From contig NZ_CP049786.1 in the NCBI RefSeq assembly GCF_011290365.1, forward strand, positions 3,596,001 to 3,660,000: DNA of 64,000 nt, read 5' to 3'. How positions within the stretch are numbered: position 1 is the first letter of the stretch; each line of letters begins with the position of its first letter. Under the pieces are notes generated by a model that saw only the letters and a list, made by a program, of their open reading frames with translations, was not told the DNA's origin and did not search any database. The position numbers were made by a program, and so were the translations under genes. This document shows, piece by piece, positions 56,130 to 64,000 of this stretch. This DNA comes from Leclercia sp. 29361 (GTDB lineage Bacteria; Pseudomonadota; Gammaproteobacteria; Enterobacterales; Enterobacteriaceae).

Positions 56130-56249
56130 ATGCCTGGCAGTTCCCTACTCTCGCATGGGGAGGCCCCACACTACCATCGGCGCTACGGCGTTTCACTTCT
56201 GAGTTCGGCATGGGGTCAGGTGGGACCACCGCGCTACAGCCGCCAGGCA
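56130..56249 (-). rRNA. rrf: 5S ribosomal RNA
   Basis: 120 nt; minus strand begins TGCCTGGCGGCTGTAGCGCG and ends GGGAACTGCCAGGCAT. Paired termini are intact. The 93-bp spacer to 23S has no tRNA. Confidence 0.98.
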
Positions 56250-56342
56250 AATTCTGTTGTTCACCCCGCCCTCAGGCGTGATGAGTAATCTGTAATCAGC
56301 TGAAAATCGTCTTCAAATCCGCCGAAACAGCTTCGGCGTTGT

Positions 56343-59250
<2,908 letters not shown>

Positions 59251-59383
59251 TCACAACCCGAAGATGTCTCTTTCGATTCATCATCGTTTTGCGAAAATTT
59301 GAGAGACTCGAACACACCTTCATCTGCTCTTATTACGGAGAGCAGACACAGTGTGTCGTTTCAATTTTCAGCTTGATCCAGAT

Positions 59384-59395
59384 TTTTAAAGAGCA
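59384..59395 (-). promoter_or_regulatory. boxA antitermination element in the 16S-23S spacer
   Basis: TGCTCTTTAAAA on the minus strand, just upstream of 23S; NusB/NusE binding site for rrn antitermination. Confidence 0.8.
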
Positions 59396-59468
59396 AATAT
59401 CTCAAACATGACTTAACAGTCAGTTTTGAGATACTGATTGGTTGTGCCTTTCACTCACACCCAGCAAG

Positions 59469-59543
59469 TGGCGTCCCCTAGGGGATTCGAACCCCTGTTG
59501 CCGCCGTGAAAGGGCGGAGTCCTAACCGCTAGACGAAGGGGAC
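59469..59543 (-). tRNA. tRNA-Glu (TTC)
   Basis: 75 nt with CCA encoded. Acceptor GTCCCCT pairs with AGGGGAC, anticodon loop CTTTCAC carries TTC, and T-arm GGGGTTCGAATCCCC is present. It lies in the 16S-23S spacer, as in the E. coli rrnG class of operon. Confidence 0.97.
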
Positions 59544-59587
59544 ACGATGTGTCGCGACTTCGCAGCCGTCTTGCTCGTTACTTTTCA

Positions 59588-59608
59588 TCAGACAATCTGT
59601 GTGAGCAC
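59588..59608 (-). other. RNase III processing stem, 3' half (16S precursor)
   Basis: Pairs with the leader segment at 61280-61300 (20 of 21 positions), enclosing the 16S sequence; this is the substrate for RNase III. Confidence 0.8.
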
Positions 59609-59630
59609 TACAAAGGCAGGTTCTTTAAGG

Positions 59631-61172
<1,542 letters not shown>

Positions 61173-61279
61173 AAGTTTGATGCTCGTGAATTAAACTTCG
61201 TAATGAATTACGTATGTTCACTCAGAGACTTTGGTATTCATTTATCGTCTTGCGACGTTAAGAATCCATGTCACTTTGA

Positions 61280-61300
61280 GTGCCCACACAGATTGTCTGA
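61280..61300 (-). other. RNase III processing stem, 5' half (16S precursor)
   Basis: TCAGACAATCTGTGTGGGCA on the minus strand is complementary to the trailer segment at 59588-59608. Confidence 0.8.
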
Positions 61301-61305
61301 TAAAT

Positions 61306-61317
61306 TGTTAAAGAGCA
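61306..61317 (-). promoter_or_regulatory. boxA antitermination element in the rrn leader
   Basis: TGCTCTTTAACA on the minus strand, the leader boxA consensus, between promoter P2 and 16S. Confidence 0.85.
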
Positions 61318-61355
61318 GTGCAACGCGGCTTTCGCTCACTGTTGCGAGGTGGCGT

Positions 61356-61383
61356 ATATTACGCTTCCCTCTTTCAGAGTCAA
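61356..61383 (-). promoter_or_regulatory. rRNA promoter P2
   Basis: TTGACT and TAATAT with a 16-bp spacer on the minus strand, about 100 bp downstream of P1. Confidence 0.85.
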
Positions 61384-61453
61384 GCGGTAATTTCACGCTT
61401 TTCTCTGCTGACCCGGCGGCTTGTTTGCCGTTGTTCCGTGTCGATGGAGGCGC

Positions 61454-61481
61454 ATTATAGGCAGTTCTTCTGGGGTGGCAA
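61454..61481 (-). promoter_or_regulatory. rRNA promoter P1
   Basis: TTGCCA and TATAAT with a 16-bp spacer, followed by the GC-rich discriminator GCGCC, typical of stringently controlled rrn P1. Fis and UP elements would lie in the A/T-rich DNA upstream (61482-61560); not resolved. Confidence 0.87.
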
Positions 61482-61560
61482 GTATAAAGTGAAAATTATT
61501 TGCTAACCGCTCACTTTCCAGGCGATTTGGCATCAAGACACCTATTCTTGCCTGGTTTTT

Positions 61561-61594
61561 AAACAAAAACGAGCCCCTGAGGGCCCGTTTTTGC
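61561..61594 (-). terminator. Terminator of clpB
   Basis: ACGGGCCC-TCAG-GGGCTCGT hairpin (one mismatch) followed on the minus strand by TTTTTGTTT. Confidence 0.85.
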
Positions 61595-61605
61595 CGTTTT
61601 GTGAC

Positions 61606-64000
61606 TTACTGCACTGCCACAATCTGATCGTCTTTTTTCACCAGTTGTATCGTTTTGCCCGGGATCAGCTTCCCGGAGAGGATTTGCTGAGCCAGCGGGT
61701 TTTCGATCTGTTGCTGAATAGCGCGTTTTAAAGGACGAGCCCCGTATACCGGATCGTACCCATTCGCACTCAGCAGCTGCAGCGCGTCATCCGCAATCTG
61801 CATTTCATATCCACGCTCTTCCAGACGTTTGTACAGACGCTGCAGCTGAATACGGGCAATCGACGCAATGTGTTTTTCACCCAGCGGATGGAAGACCACC
61901 ACCTCGTCGATACGGTTAATAAACTCAGGACGGAAGCTGTGGCTAACCACTCCCAGCACCAGATCCTTCATGTGACCGTAATCGAGTTCGCCGAAACGTT
62001 CCTGAATCAGATCGGAACCCAGGTTCGAGGTCATAATGACAACCGTGTTACGGAAGTCGACCGTTCTCCCCTGCCCGTCCGTCAAACGCCCATCATCCAG
62101 CACCTGCAGCAGGATGTTAAACACATCCGGATGTGCCTTTTCCACTTCATCCAGCAGGATGACGGAATATGGACGACGGCGAACCGCTTCTGTCAGATAT
62201 CCGCCCTCTTCATAACCGACATAGCCCGGAGGCGCACCCACGAGACGCGACACGGAATGTTTTTCCATAAACTCGGACATGTCGATACGCACCATCGCGT
62301 CATCGCTATCGAACATAAAGTTCGCCAGCGCCTTACACAGTTCCGTCTTACCGACACCGGTTGGCCCGAGGAACAGGAAGGAGCCAATTGGACGATTAGG
62401 ATCGGACAAACCTGCCCGGCTACGACGAATGGCATTCGATACTGCTTCAACCGCTTCATCCTGGCCAATAACGCGATGATGGAGATCCTCTTCCATTCGC
62501 AGCAGCTTGTCGCGTTCGCTCTCCATCATTCTGGCAACCGGGATCCCGGTCCAGCGCGCCAGCACGTCGGCAATTTCTACTTCCGTCACTTTATTACGTA
62601 ACAGACGCATGGTCTTGCCTTCCTGCTGGGTTGCCGCTGCCAGCTGTTTTTCCAGCTCCGGAATTTTACCGTACTGCAGCTCAGACATCTGGGCCAAATC
62701 GCCCACGCGGCGCGCCTGTTCGATGGCTATCTTCGCCTGCTCCAGCTCAGCTTTAATAGTCTGAGTACCGGAAAGGGACGCTTTTTCCGCTTTCCACTCT
62801 TCCTCTAAGCCGGAATATTGACGCTCTTTGTCGCTCAGCTCTTCATTAAGCATATCCAGGCGCTTCTTACTCGCCTCATCCGACTCTTTCTTCAGCGCCT
62901 GCTGCTCAAGCTTGAGCTGAATGATTCGCCGATCAAGCCTGTCCAGCTCTTCCGGTTTTGAGTCTATCTGCATCCGGATGCTGGAGGCGGCCTCATCGAT
63001 AAGGTCGATCGCTTTGTCCGGCAACTGCCGGTCAGCGATATAGCGGTGCGACAAAGTCGCTGCCGCCACAATCGCCGGGTCAGTGATCTGCACGTGGTGG
63101 TGCAGCTCATAACGTTCTTTCAGGCCACGCAGAATGGCGATGGTATCTTCCACTGTCGGTTCAGCCACAAACACTTTCTGGAAGCGGCGTTCCAGGGCGG
63201 CATCTTTTTCAATGTACTGACGATACTCATCCAGTGTTGTGGCACCGACGCAGTGCAGCTCACCACGAGCCAGCGCCGGTTTCAGCATGTTCCCGGCATC
63301 CATGGCGCCGTCCGCTTTACCGGCACCCACCATGGTGTGCAGCTCATCGATAAACAGGATGACGTTGCCCTCCTGTTTCGCCAGATCGTTGAGCACGCCT
63401 TTTAAGCGCTCTTCAAACTCACCGCGGTATTTGGCCCCGGCCACCAGCGCGCCCATATCCAGCGCCAGTACACGACGGCCTTTTAAGCCTTCAGGAACTT
63501 CACCATTCACGATACGCTGCGCTAACCCTTCGACGATGGCGGTTTTACCAACACCCGGCTCACCGATCAGTACCGGGTTATTTTTGGTCCGGCGCTGCAG
63601 AACCTGAATAGTACGGCGGATCTCTTCGTCACGACCAATGACCGGGTCAAGCTTGCCCTGCTCAGCGCGCTCAGTCAGATCGACCGTATATTTCTTCAAT
63701 GCCTGACGCTGGTCCTCGGCACCCTGATCGTTCACGCTTTCACCTCCACGCATCTGTGCTATCGCCTGTGTCACGTTAGCGGTGGATGCGCCGGCCGTTT
63801 TCAGCAAGTCGGTCAATGTGCCACGTGATTCAAGCGCCGCCAGAACAAAGAGCTCTGACGAAATAAAGTTGTCGCCGCGTTTCTGCGCCAGTTTGTCGCA
63901 AAGATTCAGTACGCGAACCAGATCCTGGGACGGTTGTACATCTCCGCCCGTGCCTTCTACCTGGGGTAGACGGCTTAATGCCTGATCGATGGCTGTACGT
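61606..64000 (-). CDS. clpB: Disaggregase chaperone ClpB (N terminus cut by window edge)
   Basis: 797 residues of the AAA+ disaggregase are in the window; by comparison with E. coli ClpB (857 residues) about the first 60 are missing past 64000. The reading frame continues through 63817-64000 ([20 protein letters not shown]), so a start inside the window is false. NBD1 Walker A GEPGVGKT, the coiled-coil middle domain (about residues 400-530) and NBD2 Walker A GPTGVGKT are intact. It rescues aggregates with DnaK/DnaJ/GrpE. Its sigma32 promoter lies outside. Confidence 0.97.
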   Translation of the reverse strand, partial: RTAIDQALSRLPQVEGTGGDVQPSQDLVRVLNLCDKLAQKRGDNFISSELFVLAALESRGTLTDLLKTAGASTANVTQAIAQMRGGESVNDQGAEDQRQALKKYTVDLTERAEQGKLDPVIGRDEEIRRTIQVLQRRTKNNPVLIGEPGVGKTAIVEGLAQRIVNGEVPEGLKGRRVLALDMGALVAGAKYRGEFEERLKGVLNDLAKQEGNVILFIDELHTMVGAGKADGAMDAGNMLKPALARGELHCVGATTLDEYRQYIEKDAALERRFQKVFVAEPTVEDTIAILRGLKERYELHHHVQITDPAIVAAATLSHRYIADRQLPDKAIDLIDEAASSIRMQIDSKPEELDRLDRRIIQLKLEQQALKKESDEASKKRLDMLNEELSDKERQYSGLEEEWKAEKASLSGTQTIKAELEQAKIAIEQARRVGDLAQMSELQYGKIPELEKQLAAATQQEGKTMRLLRNKVTEVEIADVLARWTGIPVARMMESERDKLLRMEEDLHHRVIGQDEAVEAVSNAIRRSRAGLSDPNRPIGSFLFLGPTGVGKTELCKALANFMFDSDDAMVRIDMSEFMEKHSVSRLVGAPPGYVGYEEGGYLTEAVRRRPYSVILLDEVEKAHPDVFNILLQVLDDGRLTDGQGRTVDFRNTVVIMTSNLGSDLIQERFGELDYGHMKDLVLGVVSHSFRPEFINRIDEVVVFHPLGEKHIASIARIQLQRLYKRLEERGYEMQIADDALQLLSANGYDPVYGARPLKRAIQQQIENPLAQQILSGKLIPGKTIQLVKKDDQIVAVQ

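Noticed and set aside
63782-63816. A clpB start codon inside the window giving 736 residues
   Set aside because: The same frame continues unbroken with ClpB-like sequence to 64000; the gene is truncated by the window.

Overview
This is a chromosomal segment of a gammaproteobacterium of the family Enterobacteriaceae. Gene content and order follow the E. coli iscR-to-clpB region, but the accessory genes are of the kind I associate with Enterobacter, Leclercia, Lelliottia or Klebsiella relatives; the genus cannot be fixed from this sequence alone. I see no prophage, insertion sequence, integrase or CRISPR array. Gene names rest on protein similarity recalled from E. coli, not on a search.

Layout. 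1-2450: iscR (minus, autoregulated through two type-1 IscR sites), trmJ and suhB. 2454-4048: a two-gene NicO-type metal exporter plus DUF1007 cassette. 4172-6582: csiE and an hcaT that has lost its dioxygenase operon. 6664-13598: a putative sugar locus (aldose epimerase-like, MFS sugar porter, DUF5107/TPR giant YphG, divergent ROK regulator YphH with a candidate operator). 13725-17357: yphA, glyA, hmp (NsrR site), glnB. 17437-21204: glrK-qseG-glrR two-component operon, followed by the sRNA gene glmY with a sigma54 promoter and three GlrR operators. 21537-28336: purL, mltF, tadA, pgpC. 28340-31563: a PTS EIIBC-MurQ pair divergent from the RpiR-type regulator yfhH. 31745-38457: yfhL, then acpS-pdxJ-recO-era-rnc and lepB-lepA on the minus strand. 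38641-41324: rpoE-rseA-rseB-rseC envelope-stress operon with its sigmaE promoter. 41747-54104: nadB, trmN, srmB, grcA, ung, yfiF, trxC, tapT, patZ, pssA, yfiM. 54101-56016: kgtP and a DUF4385 gene. 56130-61481: a complete ribosomal RNA operon (16S, tRNA-Glu, 23S, 5S; minus). 61606-64000: clpB, cut by the window end.

How parts work together. GlrK/GlrR controls glmY, which lies just upstream of its own regulators and feeds the amino-sugar (GlmS) control circuit. The EIIBC-MurQ-YfhH cluster looks like a second amino-sugar recovery module. The rnc leader hairpin, the sigmaE promoter in front of rpoE, the IscR sites and the NadR, NsrR, PurR and FNR boxes are all readable directly.

The points I consider least ordinary are the sugar locus in which an MFS porter stands where E. 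coli has ABC-transporter genes, the EIIBC-MurQ pair next to yfhH, the upstream reading frame of rpoE interrupted by one TAA codon, the NicO/DUF1007 pair, and an in-frame 15-bp repeat in yfiF. None is a clearly new defence or mobile system; most of the window is conserved core genome.
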